Positions 22,914-37,834 of a DNA stretch of 64,000 bases are shown here, in pieces. Source of the stretch: Dermatophagoides farinae (taxonomy: Eukaryota; Arthropoda; Arachnida; Sarcoptiformes; Pyroglyphidae); the NCBI RefSeq assembly GCF_024713945.1, contig NC_134681.1, positions 3,111,001-3,175,000 on the forward strand, in the 5' to 3' direction. Position 1 is the first letter of the stretch; each line of letters opens with the position of its first letter. The notes below the pieces were generated by a model, which did no database searches, was not told where the DNA came from, and was given only the letters and a program-made list of their open reading frames with translations. Position numbers and translations under genes: made by a program.

Positions 22914-23102
22914 ATGATGGTAGCGGCAAGAAAAAAAACTATAAAGAAAAGAACAAAAATACACCCTGATTATGTCGACAGCACGACGATAAATCTGGAT
23001 CATCATCAAGCAAGCGAAACATCATTATTCAAGAGATTATGGTTGATTATAATTGCCAATATTATCATAATCATCATAATCATCATCATCGGCTTTTACT
23101 GA
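22914..23102 (+). CDS. Candidate 62-residue small membrane peptide (weak)
   Basis: The ORF starts at an ATG just after a 20-nt poly-A run. It has a Lys/Arg-rich N-terminal half (VAARKKTIKKRTKIHPDY), a polar middle and a C-terminal hydrophobic segment (LFKRLWLIIIANIIIIII...GFY) that would act as a tail anchor. The hydrophobic part is made of ATC/ATA triplets and may simply be a translated simple repeat. No homologue recognised and no clear polyA signal. It is the only ORF in this interval with a somewhat protein-like N-terminus. Confidence 0.15.
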   Translation: MMVAARKKTIKKRTKIHPDYVDSTTINLDHHQASETSLFKRLWLIIIANIIIIIIIIIIGFY

Positions 23103-23241
23103 CTTTAATCTTCTCCATCCATTCACTCAACACTATTTATTCACATTTTATGCATAATAATCACATATACATTGCCCATTTAGCCATGTTAACAATAAAA
23201 TTATGATTATCATCATCATCATCATCGTTTGTACAATGTAC

Positions 23242-23279
23242 AAATTGTTGAATTTCACATAAAAAAAATTCAACAATTT
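23242..23279. repeat. Inverted repeat, 14-bp perfect arms
   Basis: AAATTGTTGAATTT (23242-23255) and AAATTCAACAATTT (23266-23279) around a 10-nt loop. Confidence 0.65.
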
Positions 23280-26095
23280 CTCACTTACTGTGTTTATCAT
23301 TATTAAATAGGCTGAAGGTATTTTTTTTTTGACCTAACGGGTTTATAACCCACATCACATTGAAATCAATCAATTCAAAGAAAATGAAAAATTTCAAGAA
23401 TCAAAATCAAATAAAATTTTTATTTTCAACCAACCAATCAATCAATCAATCAATCAATCGTGGACAAACAAACAAAAAAAAGAAATCATTTTTTGCAATC
23501 ATGAAAAGAGTATGAAAGAAAAGAGAATATTTACATATGAATCGAGCAGAAAATTTACCAGAATTGGGAAATATGAATTTTTTTCTCTTCTTCTTTGACA
23601 TTTGATTATTATTAATGTTCGGGAAGAAGAAAAAAATAGGAATATTTTGGTTATTATTGACATGCAAAAAACACAGCATGTGAAAATCTTATATGTAAAC
23701 AAAATACATCATCATCATTTTGAAAGAAAGAAAAACGATCCAAAGGCGTTGTTGTTGTCGTTGTTTGAAAGTTTGATTTGGAAATTTTTTAATTTTGATT
23801 TTCAAATCCCATAAATTCAGACAGCCAAATTCAGCCGGAATGAAAATTATAATAACAACGAGCTACAGGATTTTTGATCAGCGTTTTCTGTTTTTTTTTT
23901 TTTTCGCCATGAAATAAAGATTATCAAAGATAAAGATGATGATGATGATTAACCTTGTGTAGTAATGTCTCACAATCTCACCAACAACAGCAACAACAGC
24001 AATATAAAATGTATCAAAAGTAGAAAAAAAAAATTTCTCAACTCAGACGATTAATCGATTAGATACAAAATATCGAAACAATTTTCCTTGTCAATAAATT
24101 GTTGTTGTTGTTGCTGTTAATGTTGTTGATATACAAACACACAGACAAAATCCATGATAATGATCCATAATAATGATTATGATGACTTGTTGTTGTTGTT
24201 TTAAACATCAACAACAACAATGTTGTTGCTGTCCATTCAATAATAATCGATTCAACATGATGAAAAAAAAAATGTTTGACCAAAAAGACACAAACAGTGT
24301 GTGAGTGTTCACTACACTACCACACGATAATCGATTTAAATTTTTCAAAAATGAAAAAAAAAATTTTGAAATTTAAATTTTTTCGATTGATTGTTTGTAT
24401 TTAGATTCAAAACGAAAATCACATCCTTTTTTTCAGAAAAAAACATATGCTCCAAGTTTGACATTATCAAACTAATTGCTTTTTGTTTCATTAAAAAAAA
24501 CGTCTATGAAAATACCATCATCACCATTAATAACAGGAAAATTTACGGAAAAAAATGAAAAGATATCCCGCCATTAAATTTCAATGGCTAGACATTCACG
24601 CATACACAAACACAAATGAATAATTTTCATCTATCAATCCATCTAGACAAGCCTCTAGATCTATAACAAACATCTAGATTATCATTACATAATGATGATG
24701 ATGATGATGATGATGATAATGATTCACCCAACGAATGATCATCATTATTTCAAAAACATTGTATTCGAGAAGAGAAGAGAGTAGAGTGAAAAAAAACCGG
24801 GACGCGAAATTAAAAAAAACGGCAAATTTTTATATTAGTAAACAAGAGCAATAAAAATGAATGAAATGAAATGAAATGAATTCATTTTGATCAGATTTCC
24901 AGAAAAAAGAGGTAATTTTCAGTGTTGGTAATGATGATGAAAATTTTAAAATTCGATAGATTAACAAACAAATTCATCATCATCATTAGTGGGCTGGACA
25001 AAAAACAAATTTTAACCCCTTAATGATGATGATTATAGATGGATCAATGTAATGAATGAATAAAATGGTTCTCTTGGGTGATGTTTTTCATCATCATCAT
25101 CATGTATGTCCACAACAAGGTAGAATCTTGTTATTTTGGAAAAGTAAAAAAATTCTTTCCTCACTCACAAAACATAAAAAATGGTACCCTTCACACACAC
25201 ACACACACACAACAAGAATAGTAGAAGTAGTAGTAGTCAAACCGTCGACTTTTCATTCCATTCATTTTTCTCAATTATCAATTGCACAATACAACCAACC
25301 AAGTAAACTGAACCAGAAAAAAATAACCATTTTCCATTTACTAAATGATGATCATCATTATATACTCGCTCACACACATACACAAATACAAGATCAGGCA
25401 CGATTCATAAGAAAAAAAAACGGTAACAAACATCATCAACATTCAAACATTAAAAAACACACAACAAGAGTAACAAACGCCAAACAACACGCCAACGCAA
25501 TAATACTACACACAAGTTGGAAATGTTATATGTGATGTGCATACAATTTTCTTTTTCTTTTTTTTCACTTCAATCCAATTTAGAATGGTGAAAAAAAAAA
25601 TTTTGCCAGTTACCTCGACCATATATTATTATATTTTCCGGTAAATTCGATTCAAAAAAAAACTTTTTTATACATCATCAAATGTGGGGAGAGAGAGAGA
25701 AAAATGTTCTTCATTCCTCACAAAAAAAAAAAAAAAAAAATTACAATTCACTTCACCATCATCATATCATAGATAGATGATCATTTCGTCAAATGACCAT
25801 CGGACATTGCACATATCATCGATGCATCGTCGATGATAATTGATAGCCATCAATCTTGTGTGTGTGTGTGTGTGTGTGTGACCAGAAAAAAAGTCTAAAC
25901 ATTCTATATAACAAAGTGAAGCAAAAAAAAAAAAAAAAACAAAATCAGCCTCACTACACCACATAACCTTTTGTGTGTATGTTGAGACTATTTTCAATGG
26001 TAGAATTTTTTTTCATTGTAAAAAAAAGAAAAAATTATGTTCTCGTAGAGCGAGCAAAAGCAAAACTACTATTATTGTCGATTGAAAAACACTAT

Positions 26096-26114
26096 CTATC
26101 TATCTATCTATCTG
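26096..26114. repeat. (TATC)n microsatellite
   Basis: About five tetranucleotide units. Confidence 0.8.
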
Positions 26115-29100
26115 TGCTGCAATACAATACACTCACACACACACACACACTCGCTAGGATTGTAATATTTTTATTCGGATCGATAACAAAAAACGGTTCA
26201 AAATGAAATAAAATTCAATTGAATTGAGAAAAAAATTTGTATAACCAACACACATACACAAGCATCACATATCATCATTTTTTTCGGGAAAAAAAAGCAT
26301 GATTTATCTACACACACACACATCTGCTACTACTACAACAAGGTTAACTCTTTTTTTTCTTTTTGCATTTTTCAAGATAATGGAATTTCCAATGAAAATA
26401 TCTATCTATCTCTACGAAAATGAAGAAAAAAAAAATTTTGTTAAATTCATGATGCACAAAAAAATATACATTCATTCATTGCGATTGATTGACCATTGGA
26501 GCAAGAAGCAAGCACTGGTGATAATATACGATTGATTTTCACGCATCCAGCATATACATAAATGCATACACACACATACAAGTATTGCTTAGTTGTTTGT
26601 TGTTGGCTGAAAAGATGAATATGGATGACTAATCGACATCCATTACAACCACCAAACACATACACACACACACTTCATAATCATTTTTTTTTCAAATGAA
26701 AAACTTCTTCTTGTTCACAGAAAAAAAACCTGATTTTCTTGCTTGTTTTTTTTTTGCTGCTACCACGACAACCACCATCCAAAATATAGCATCATCATCA
26801 TCATCATTAATTCCACCAAAAAAAAAAAATGGATTAATCAAAATGATAAAGTAGTGATTACCACCATTTTCATAAAACGAATCATCAAATGACAACATAA
26901 TTGAAATTTTTTTTTTTGGTGAGAAAAAAAAATTTGATTTAAATCAAAAAAAAAAAAAAAAAAAACAATTCAAATCAGCAAAAAAAAAATCGACCACTAC
27001 ACCATTTGTCATTAACCTAATACTACATTTGCGAGTGAATTATTTTTAGCTACAAACACCAAGAAAAAAAAATACAATACAATACAATAACATTATTCAA
27101 TTGAACGAACAAATCGATATCATCAATGACAGACACACACACACACAAAGACAACACGTGAGAATGAAGAGAAAAACAATTGAGAATTCAGTATAGTAAT
27201 ATGGAAAACCGAAACAAAATTACGAAAAAAAAACAATTCCAATTCAAATCATTGAGAAAACAAAACCAAATCTGGTAACCAGGTAATTTAGACCACCAAC
27301 AAAATTTATTTCTATCCGATTAATAAAATAATGATGATGATGATGATGATGATTATATTTCATTTCCATTCCATTCCATTCAATTCAATCGAATATATCG
27401 TGATTGTCGCGTCGGGTAAATAATGGGGTTAACAAGAAGAAAAACAACAACAACAACAACAACAATTTCAGTAACAAACAAATAAACAATGATGATAAAC
27501 TCTAGATAAGTAGATTAAAAAAATGATGAATGTCCAAATGATGATATATTTGTAAGTAATGGTGCAACTAACACACAAACACACACACAATAATCGAATA
27601 TAAAAAAAACAAGGTCAATTTATTTCGATAATTATCTCATTATATTTATCCCATATCATCATCATCATCATTACATCATAAACAAAACAAAACAGCAAGC
27701 TAAAAACACCCAAAGATCTATTTCGTTGTTGTTGTTGTTGTGCCTATACATTACATAACAAACAAAAAAAAAAGATGAGAGAAAACAAAACACAAAGAGA
27801 GAGAGAGAAAGAGAGAGCAAGATCAGTTTACACACACGAAAAAATTCCATTGGATAATGATCGGGATTGATCGACATCAACAACGATCATCATCGATATA
27901 TAAATGGTATTTCGGTTACAACAACTAAAACGACGACGATAAAAAGCAAAAGGGTATTTATATCATCAAAATGAAAAGCTAAAATTATCCAAAACGAAAA
28001 AAAAAAATTTATTGATGTTTTGACCCCCATTCATTGATACTATTATTTCAAACAGATACACAGAAAACATTGTCATATTACTGGATACTGTACTAAATTC
28101 GTCTCACTTTCAAAAACAAACAAACAAACAAACAAACAACAACAACAACAGTTTCCAAGAGCCAAATAAACAAACACAAAACAAATTGTCCGAAAATATC
28201 TTTTTTTTACAACGGTTACAAAGGTAGAGAAGAAAACAAAAGAAAAGTCAAACACACACACAACAAGAAACCAATCGAATACAATTGATGAAAATACGCA
28301 CGTACAATGGACACAACAATTTGAGAGAAAAAAAATATTCGATTTTTGTGTGTGTGTGTGTGATAAAAATAACTTGCAACAACAACAAATGACAGAGAAA
28401 TGGAAATTGGGAAAAAAAATCACAAAATATCGATACTCAATTCATTTCAAAAAAAAAAATAATCATAGTGAAAACCGATAAACTAAAATTGATTCGTATC
28501 AATCAATCAAATTTCAAAATAATGGAGAAACGGAAATCCGTATCCGTGATATGATATGGAAAAAAATAGTGATATGGATCATCATCATCAATCGAAATTG
28601 CTGTAATATGGCCGAATTTTGGAAAAAAAATTCAACTTTTTCCGCTGCTGCTGCTGCTACTCAAAAAGGATGATAATAATGTGCAATTTGCACAAAATTT
28701 AATTAATCACATATATACAACAATGCAAACAACAGCAGAAACAAAACAAATATATATAAATCGAGTCCATTCACGTATGACGTAAATTTGTTTTGAATCC
28801 AACAACAACGAAGCGAAGAAGACATTAAAAAAAACTAATTTTAGCTGCAGATTCAAAATACGAAAAAAAAAAATGAAATAAGCCTATGTGTTCATCATAC
28901 AAATATATGAAGCACGATTTTCACATCCAAAACGAAATGGAACAAATTTGCACACCGTCGCACATGTATTTTTTTTTGTTGTTCGGTTCTCGAATATAAA
29001 ATCCTTGGGATTCAACAAACAACAAAATGAAAAAATAAAAAACATAATTCCCACACACACACACACACACATAAACGAATAGAAAAAGCTAGCCAGCCAG

Positions 29101-32100
29101 CCAAGAAAAAAAATATGATGAAGAAATAAAAAACAAAAAATTTTTGGTTCGTTGACTTTGAAACTTTGGTTCGCTGGTTCGTTGTTGTTGTTCCAGAATT
29201 GAATTTGCTTTTTTTTGCTGCTGCTGTCATAATCACACCAAACTAGAACCATCATCATGATCATCATCTCATCCTCCCACACACACACACACACACACAT
29301 TAATATAGACGCCCAAAAAAAAGAAAAGCTAAATGTTTTAGTACAACCAACGACAACAAAATGGATCATATTCATTCATTCATTCATTCATTCAGTTTTT
29401 CTTATTATTATTTGATAAATATAGCCTGAATCCACAGCCAAAATAAACCAAGCGCCTAAAATAATAATAACAACATCAGGCCATCATCATATTGTGGAAC
29501 AAAAAAAAATTCGGCTTTTCACACACACACACACAAACACACAGAATGACATTATTATTATCATGGAACCCGTAAGAAGGCAAAAAATCCGGGTTATTTC
29601 AATGTGATGGAATAATAAAACAAGTGGATTGAATGAATAAAACGGGTACGATCAGAAGAAAAATCTTTGAATCGACAAAATAAAAATAAATAGCCTCAAG
29701 TTATAAGAACATTTAGCATCGACAACAACAACAACGATAATGATGATGATAATGATGATGACAATGGAAAAACAAACATACGAAAAACTAAATTGAATGG
29801 AAATGAAAATTAAATATAAAAAAAACTGAGAAAAAAGAGAGGAAAACATTACATTTTCTATGGAAAATGAATCCCAATAGAGAATACAAACGAATAATAA
29901 AGGTCGCCGGAAGCTTAGAAAGCCGAGAAAAAAAATATGTTTTGATTGATTTGATTTTTCACTGAGGAGAGAAAAAAAATGATTGTGATAATCAAATCCC
30001 ACATGTTTTTTGTGCTTGTGATGATGATGATGATGATGATGAAAACATAAGTAACACAATCATTCAGTGAGTGAATGAAAAATTGTTACATTTTTTACAA
30101 AAATCAAATCAAATCAAACAACATTTCCATTTTCTTCAGAATTCAGGAAAAAAAAACCGATCGAAATTGGTTTATCATTGGGCTAAAAAAAACGGGATTT
30201 CAATCTATTCAAATTCTGTTTCGAAATTGTTTTTTTTATACTTAATCTCACAGCATTCATTCAATCTGTTGTTTCTATGTGTGGTATTTTCTTTCACAAA
30301 AAAAATTGTTTTTTTTCTGTGTATGCAAAAATCTAATCACACACACACACACACACACACATAAGATGTTTGTTTGGTACAAATCTCTCATTTTTCTTTT
30401 GGGAATATGTGGAAGCAAAAGAAATTTTTTTTTGTTGTTGGAAAATCGAAAACAGACAAACAAATCATTATAATCAACAATAACATTATCATCATCATCA
30501 TCATTGTTGACCTGTGTGTGTGTGTGTGTGTGGAAATAAAGTTTATGCTCCAAATATTATCATCATCATCATCATCAAATAAACCTGTGTAATTGTGCTG
30601 TTAAAAAACATTTTATTCACCAATTTGATAAGTGATGAAATAATGATGATGATGATGATGATTCAAACAGAAGTGAAATATTTTTTTTTGTTATAAATCT
30701 TCTCTATCGTTTCATCGTTGTGGTGGTGGTGGTGGCGGTGGTCTACACGATTTTAAAGTCGCGGTCAGTTTGTTTTATTTTTCGAAAAATGAAAAAAAAT
30801 CCATCATCATTCAACATTAGCATCAAAAGTGGATTTTTCTCTCTCTCTCACAATGCTCGCGGTCAATTTATATTTTTCATTTGCAAATAGAAAAAAAATG
30901 ATGATGATGATGATGATGTTCCAGAAAAACAAACCATCATGATGACATTAGAGACCGAGCGAATAAAAATATTGAAGAAAAAAAAATATTAATATGGATC
31001 ATCATCACAATCATAATCATGGCCATAAATGGTTAAACAAAACAACAACAACAACAACATTTTATGGCCCATAATTTGTGTTGTTCCAATTTTTGATCAA
31101 ACAAACAACGAAAACAACAACAAATGGATGTTTTGTTGTTGTTTTCTGTTGTTTTGAATGAGAGAAAAAAAACTACTTAAAAAACATATGAAAAACAAAT
31201 GAACAGCAAAGACTTCTTTTGGCCAATACAAAACGGATATTGTTTTCTAATCAATCCATAACAAACAATGCACACAAAAATCAAAAGTTTGTCGTTGACA
31301 ACAACAACTTTATGTGTTCATTTTATAATAATCATCAATAAGTTCAATACACTCTCAACCAACCAAAAAAATACAAACTTTTAACACTTTTTCTTATGCA
31401 ACCAATACGGTATGCATATTTTTTAGCATCATTAGCAACAAGAATCTTGTCGAAAAAATCGATGAAAAAAAAACAAAAAAAAAAATCATCATCTCAATAA
31501 ATTACTTAATCCATAAAAAGAAAGAGTAAAAGATTAAGAGATTCTCCTAAGTAACGACGAGTTTGTTTGAAAAAAGATTGTAAATCGGAATTTTTTCTTA
31601 TCATAACAGGCACTGTTTGCTTCTTTTTTTTCTGGCGTCAAATGACACATCAAGGCGTCAAGCAATCAACGAAGAAAAAAAGTGTAACTTGATTAAATGG
31701 AAAAGAAAAAAAAAATACTTGATCAAAGTGCACACAAGAAGCCAGCGAAAAAAAAAGAAAAAAAAATCAACTATAATTCACATTGGATTGCGCCTGGTTG
31801 GATGACTTGTTGTTGATGTAATGTGTGACATGATCGTAAAGAGAAAAAAAATACTCGTAATCCGATAGTGTTAATAAACGAAAAATCTAAAAAAAGCTGA
31901 AGAAGCCGGTAAACAATTTGATGATGATGATGATGATGATGACATGGCCATGAGATTATTGATCAGGCCAGTAGCCACACACGTTTTCGGATATAATCCT
32001 GAATGAGAATCTTTGAATAACAGAAAAAAATGAGCAAATTGTCAAACATCCAGGAGAATAAAGTGTTTCATTTCATTTTTGAAGGCCAAAAAATGAAAAC

Positions 32101-32360
32101 AAAATGTAACTTTTTTTTCATTTAAAAATCCACAATATGTGCCACACACACACACACATTTTGAATATTTCAACGAAATATTGTCAAATGCAATTCAACA
32201 ATCATTCACCGAGATACAAAAAACTTGAATCTTATCCCTCTTTATTTTTCTTTTCGTCAACCAATCGAACATTTAAACAACAACAAGATATGTAAAGCAT
32301 CATCTTCTTGAAATCTTTGATAAGCAACGAAAAAAAAAATTCAAATCTATAAGCCCAAAA

Positions 32361-32386
32361 GAGAGAGAGAGAGAGAGAGAGAGAGA
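32361..32386. repeat. (GA)n microsatellite
   Basis: Thirteen uninterrupted GA units. Confidence 0.9.
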
Positions 32387-32554
32387 AGGAAACAAAAATT
32401 TCGTCTTTTTTTCAATCATCAATAATCAATCGATCGATCATCGAATAAAAAAAAAATCTGAAACTCTGATGATGATTTTTTTTTCGTTGTTGTCTGTACT
32501 TGTAAATGAAAACTTTTTCCTTTTCTTCTTCATTTTGATGATTGACAGTTTCAC

Positions 32555-32581
32555 TGTGTGTGTGTGTGTGTGTGTGTGTGT
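32555..32581. repeat. (TG)n microsatellite
   Basis: Thirteen TG units plus one base. Confidence 0.9.
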
Positions 32582-35500
32582 AGTATACTACGCAAGCAGA
32601 AAAAAATTTTGAATGAAATTTTCTAGCATTTTTTTTCGGTGGATAAATGGTTTTTCTAGGATAATTTTTTTTTCATTCAACAACAACAAGGTCATGTTTC
32701 ATACAAGTGTTAGTTTTTTTCAAGTCAAAAAAAAAATTCAGTAGTTTATTTCGGCCATTTCAAGAATCATCATCAGAAAATACGTGTGTGTGTCCTGATG
32801 ACCAACGATGATGATGATTGATTGATTGATTAAATGAATGAATGATCATTATTATCGTAGATTAAATCAAAAATCATCATCACTCTACAATGGATCATTG
32901 TGGCTGTTTAATGGATAGAAATCCATAATGATCCATCTGATGAACTCAAACAATAACAACGATGAATACAAAAAAAAATGAAAGTTGTAAAAAAGGTAAA
33001 ACTTTTATTATTGCGAACGGTGTGTTAAGTCGAATAAAAAAAAACTACTTAGAACTAAAGTGTTAGTTTTTCACAGTTTCCTATATATTGCAAAATGTGC
33101 GGAACATACATACACACACACACAGTATGTATATTTTATTCAAATTTTGTCGAAATTTTAAATTTTTTTTTTTCATTTCAAACCAAATCATGCTGTTTTC
33201 TCTGAAATAATTTGAATGATGATGATTTGTACAGATTTGATCAGAAGTTCAGGTTATGTTCAATCAATCAATTGATGGACCGAAATGAATATAAAAAAAA
33301 CACAATGAATGAATGAATGGATCGATTGCATCATCAATCAATCAATCAAAAACAAAAACAGAAAAAAAAGTCAAACCATGGCAGGTTTTTTAATTGTCAA
33401 GAGAGTGAACGACTACATTGCAAATAACATCATCATTACCATTGCACCAAAGAAAGAAATTAACCATTTTTTGGCTTGATTAAAAAAGCGTCCCATTTGG
33501 ATCATCTCAAATTATTGCATTTGTTTAATCTATACCTGGATAGGAAAAAACAACTTACTAACCATTATTAGTACCATATCGTCATCATTGTTCTATATCT
33601 CTAATCTAAGTAAGAAAGAAATTTTAGACAAACAAACAAACAAATGATCAAAATATTGAAGACATTTTTTTGTGGCAATTATGGTGGCAAATGATGTGGT
33701 GAAAAAAATGTCACAATCATCACCAATCATATGTGGATGTTGAACGGAAGTGAAAAATGAATGAAATACCAACCATATTATCATGATGGATATTTGTCAT
33801 CATTATTCCAATTGTATCATCATCATCATTAAATTGGAAAACCGCAAATTACTCTATTACAATTGAAACGTTTTGAATGTGTGCAAAAAAAAAACATTCA
33901 ACAATTTGAATAGAATTAAAATTCAAATCAAAAAAAAAAAAAAAAAAAAACAGATGACCCACCCTTGTTATATGATGACCAGCGAAATCATATCAATTGT
34001 GATCAATTGGTGGTCGTTGTTGTTGTTTTTGATCCAACCAATAAACCAAACCAACCAAAACAAAACAAAACAACCAAACACACATATAAACAAAAAGATT
34101 TTCCGGCTGAATATCGAAAAAACGAAACAAAAACAAGTTGAAATCACGAATTATTTTGAACCAAATAAGGACATTTGTTGTTTTTTTTCACCAGTTATTG
34201 CCGCATTCATTCATTCATTTCATTCAAATCAATTTCAAAAATTTTCAATTTTCATAAAAACTTACCCTTTATAATTTTTAATAATGGGCCAAAATGAATA
34301 AATTAAAAATCGATGAAAAATGTTCGATGATGATCAATATCAAGAAAAAAAATCACAATAAAAAAACACATACACACAAACACTGAAATTGATTGATTGA
34401 TTTTTGGCACTGGAAAAAAAACACGCACACAAAACACCAAAAAAAAAAAACAACACAATCGTTGTGGCTTAGGTCACCATCACCACCACCACCAACAACA
34501 ACAACAACAGTATACGGTAACGTCTTATGTTATTAATTGTTTTGTAGGGTTGCTATTAGAGATTCTGATGATGATGAGTAAAACAATAACAAAATAAAAA
34601 AAAATTGATCGAGTCAAGATGTGTGTGACATCAAAACACACACACAACAATGAAATAAGACGTATTTTTTCAAATGAATTTATTTCAAGTTGAAAGTAAT
34701 TTTTCTAATAAAAAAAATCAATGAAAATGGACATTGTCCATTGGATATGAATTTATTTCATTTTTAAAAACAATGTTTTTTTCAATAAAATTTCCAATTG
34801 GAACATTAACACAACTCAACACACACACACACACACACACCACCAATTGATTTGATTTTTCATTCCATTTTTAACATGATGACAATTGTAATTTATTTGG
34901 CCAAAGGATCCATGAATAATCACCAATAAAAAAAACGGTGGCGTGGACAGAATGTAAAAATGAAGGAGTGAAAAAAATTGAAGTATTTTCTGGTCGGAAA
35001 TTCAACGTCGTCGTCGTCGTCGCCGTTGTTTGAGATGATGATATATCAATAGGCCGCGCCATAAAAGTGTATGGTGGTGGTCATCACGGCATAATAATAA
35101 ATCGGAGTAGACGTCAATTCCATCGCGTGTGTGTCAAAATAGAGAGTTTGGTTTCGCCTTATGTTGTTGAGATTGTTTCAGAAATATTTTCATAGTAGTG
35201 GTATAGCCAGACAATATTTTTTTGTTTTTTTTTTAATTTCTGGAAATCCTACCTCATTCTTATGCTCAAAAATATCTACAAAAAAAAGAGAGAGGGTGAG
35301 CAGAAAAAAATGTGAAATCCATGATACAAACATTTTGGTAGAAGCATATAGAAGTGTGTGACTTAGTGTTGATTGGTGATTCAGCGGTGGTGGTCGATCA
35401 AAGCTCAAAAAAAAAAAAAAAAACAAAAATATCACATCAAAGCACGCATGCCACAAACGAAGGAACAAAGAAAAATTTCATTTACACACACACACACATA

Positions 35501-37834
35501 AGTGTGTTTGAGAGCAGCTAAGATGAATGATAATAAGTTTTTACACACAAACACATTTTAGCAAAAAATTTGTAGCCATCGACAAATGGTCAACATACAC
35601 AATATATGGTTAATAGTAGTGGCAAGTGACAGAAGCAAAAAAGAAGAAAAGGCGCGGTTCGATCATGGTTGCGGTGGTAGTGTGATTGCCAGATGATTTG
35701 TATGTATACTAGGGGTATATTTTTTTTGTTAGTTGAAGAAGGTCACCGATTTTTTTTTCATTTGCCCATCATCATCATCATAAAGCAAGAACCCACTACT
35801 ACTGCTAACTGCCATCACCAAAGTTCGTCGTACGATGAACGACGACGACGACGGCGACGTGTGTTCAATGTAAAAATCAAATCCAATGTGTCAATTTTTT
35901 TTCGTTGTTATGAATACGCATGCGTGTAGCAATTTTGAAATTTCCAATTTTTTTTCATTCTTTTTTTCATCATTTCATTCTTGATATAGCACCCTCTTCT
36001 CTCTCACTCTATCTATCTATTAGCAGATGATTGTATACGATTTGGACTTGTCCACGATACATTATCATGGATCATACACGCACACGCACATTTTACAGAG
36101 AAATTCTTTTAAACTTTTTTTTTATTATTTTGTTCCATTGAATTTTCGGTTTTTTTTTGTGTGTTGTTTTTGCAGTTGTTGAAATGATCAGTACACTTCT
36201 TGATTTCGGTATATATCTTAATCGGTAATAGCATTATTTAAACAAACACACACACACACACACAAAAGAAGGCACACTGTGTGTATATGGTGTTGATCTA
36301 AGAAAAGAGACCAACCACCAAGTGGTCCGGTCGTCGTCGTCGTCATTTGAATCCATTAACCGTGGTGGTGTTCCACAAGGTTTCAAAAAGAGAGAGAAAA
36401 GAAAAGAATTAGGGAAAATTTTTTTTTTCATAATTTGTCTTGAAAATAAGAAGAAAAAAACAATGGAAAAAAAGCTCTTTACCGATCGACCGATTGGATT
36501 ATGAAAAAAAAATCATCCATATAACATACGGTCGTCGTTTTCCATTATCATCATCATTGATGATGACCACCATCCACCCACCCACACACACCAAATGCAT
36601 GCACACGGTTGGTGTGCGAATCATTTCATCGTCGTCTTATCTTATACTTTGTCTAATAAGAATAATAATGATGATGATGATGATAATAAAGATGATTTTT
36701 TGGTTCGTTTTTGTTGTTTTGAGATGATAAATAATAATGGGACCACCCAGCGGAATCATTTATATGTACCGTACCATTGTGTCCATCTAAACCCAATGTG
36801 TATGTGCGTGTGTGAGTGAGAGAGAGATAAAGATAGAGATAGCCATTGTCATCTTAATATTTTCTGTGGATAGTAGTGGATGCGGCTGATCGACTTTATG
36901 AATCATTCATCTAAGTAATATTTTTACACTGCATGTGACATCAAAAATGAAACCAAAAAAAAAAAAAAAAAATTTTATCGAAATCAAATAATTGAAAAAA
37001 CATGGTGTACGTATCGCCATCTGGTTACAACCAGTCAAAACCTTTTTTCCAATTTTTTAAATTGAACAGAAATTAAAAAAAATTAAAATTTTTCTGTGTC
37101 AATCAATCAATCACACAATCATCTTGATCATTAACAGGACATTTTAAAAAGAAAAAAAAATTAAGCATTCACCCACTCACAAAAACTTACATTCCAGAAA
37201 ACACATCAACTGGATTTCTAGATTAGAACAATTGTGTGTGTTTGTGTTCACAATTTTTTTTTTTTTTGCTGCAACTTTAGGGATTAGTCATTTTTTTTAT
37301 TTTGAAGAGAAAGATGATGTTTGGTTTTATCAACGAAAACTGATAATCACTTGATGTATAGTAAAAACAATTGTCAATCATAAAAAAAACTGATAAAATC
37401 ATAGACATACACAGGCACACATACACACACATATACATACAATAATAATTTGTTCCAATGTGATAAAATGTCTATCACACGAATATCCAAACACAAACAT
37501 GAAAAACAAAATAAAGTATAAATTTTATCTTTGTCTATCAATGGAATGTGTGTGTCTGTGTGATGCATCGTATAACGAAAAATCGAATCTATCATATTTG
37601 ATGATGATATCGATGGCGATCAATCAATGATATGCTAATATAAACAGCCATTTTAACGAGAAAAATTGATTGATTGATTGATCCATACAAAGCAGCAGTG
37701 GTTTTTTTTATTGTTGTCGTTGTTTTTGTTGTTCAATTTGATGTGAGATACGCACACACACAAGCAAACAAACACGCATTTCATATGTGAAAATTTTTTT
37801 GAAAATTTGGCTTTTTTGTTCAAAAATAAAATTT

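Larger units (their letters stand above)
17842..37834. other. Gene-poor interval of about 20 kb
   Basis: No ORF here has a recognisable domain, codon texture like the real genes, or exon-like splice borders. It is a mosaic of A/T homopolymers, GAT/ATC and CAA/TTG triplets and CA/GT runs. It lies between the divergent 5' ends of the plexin (minus) and LRR (plus) genes, so it should hold both promoters and plexin 5' UTR exons, if any; I cannot place them. Confidence 0.6.

Noticed and set aside
28884-29375. 163-codon minus-strand ORF
   Set aside because: It contains translated CA/GT repeats (VCVCV), lacks a recognisable domain and has codon texture of random A+T-rich sequence.
30720-30775. GGT/GGC triplet run followed by CTACACGATTTTAAAGTCGCGGTCAG as a mobile element end
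   Set aside because: No inverted or direct repeat partner and no target duplication found.
33873-34274. 133-codon plus-strand ORF
   Set aside because: Starts in poly-A and is Lys/Asn/Gln/Ile-rich low complexity; no splice partners or family resemblance.
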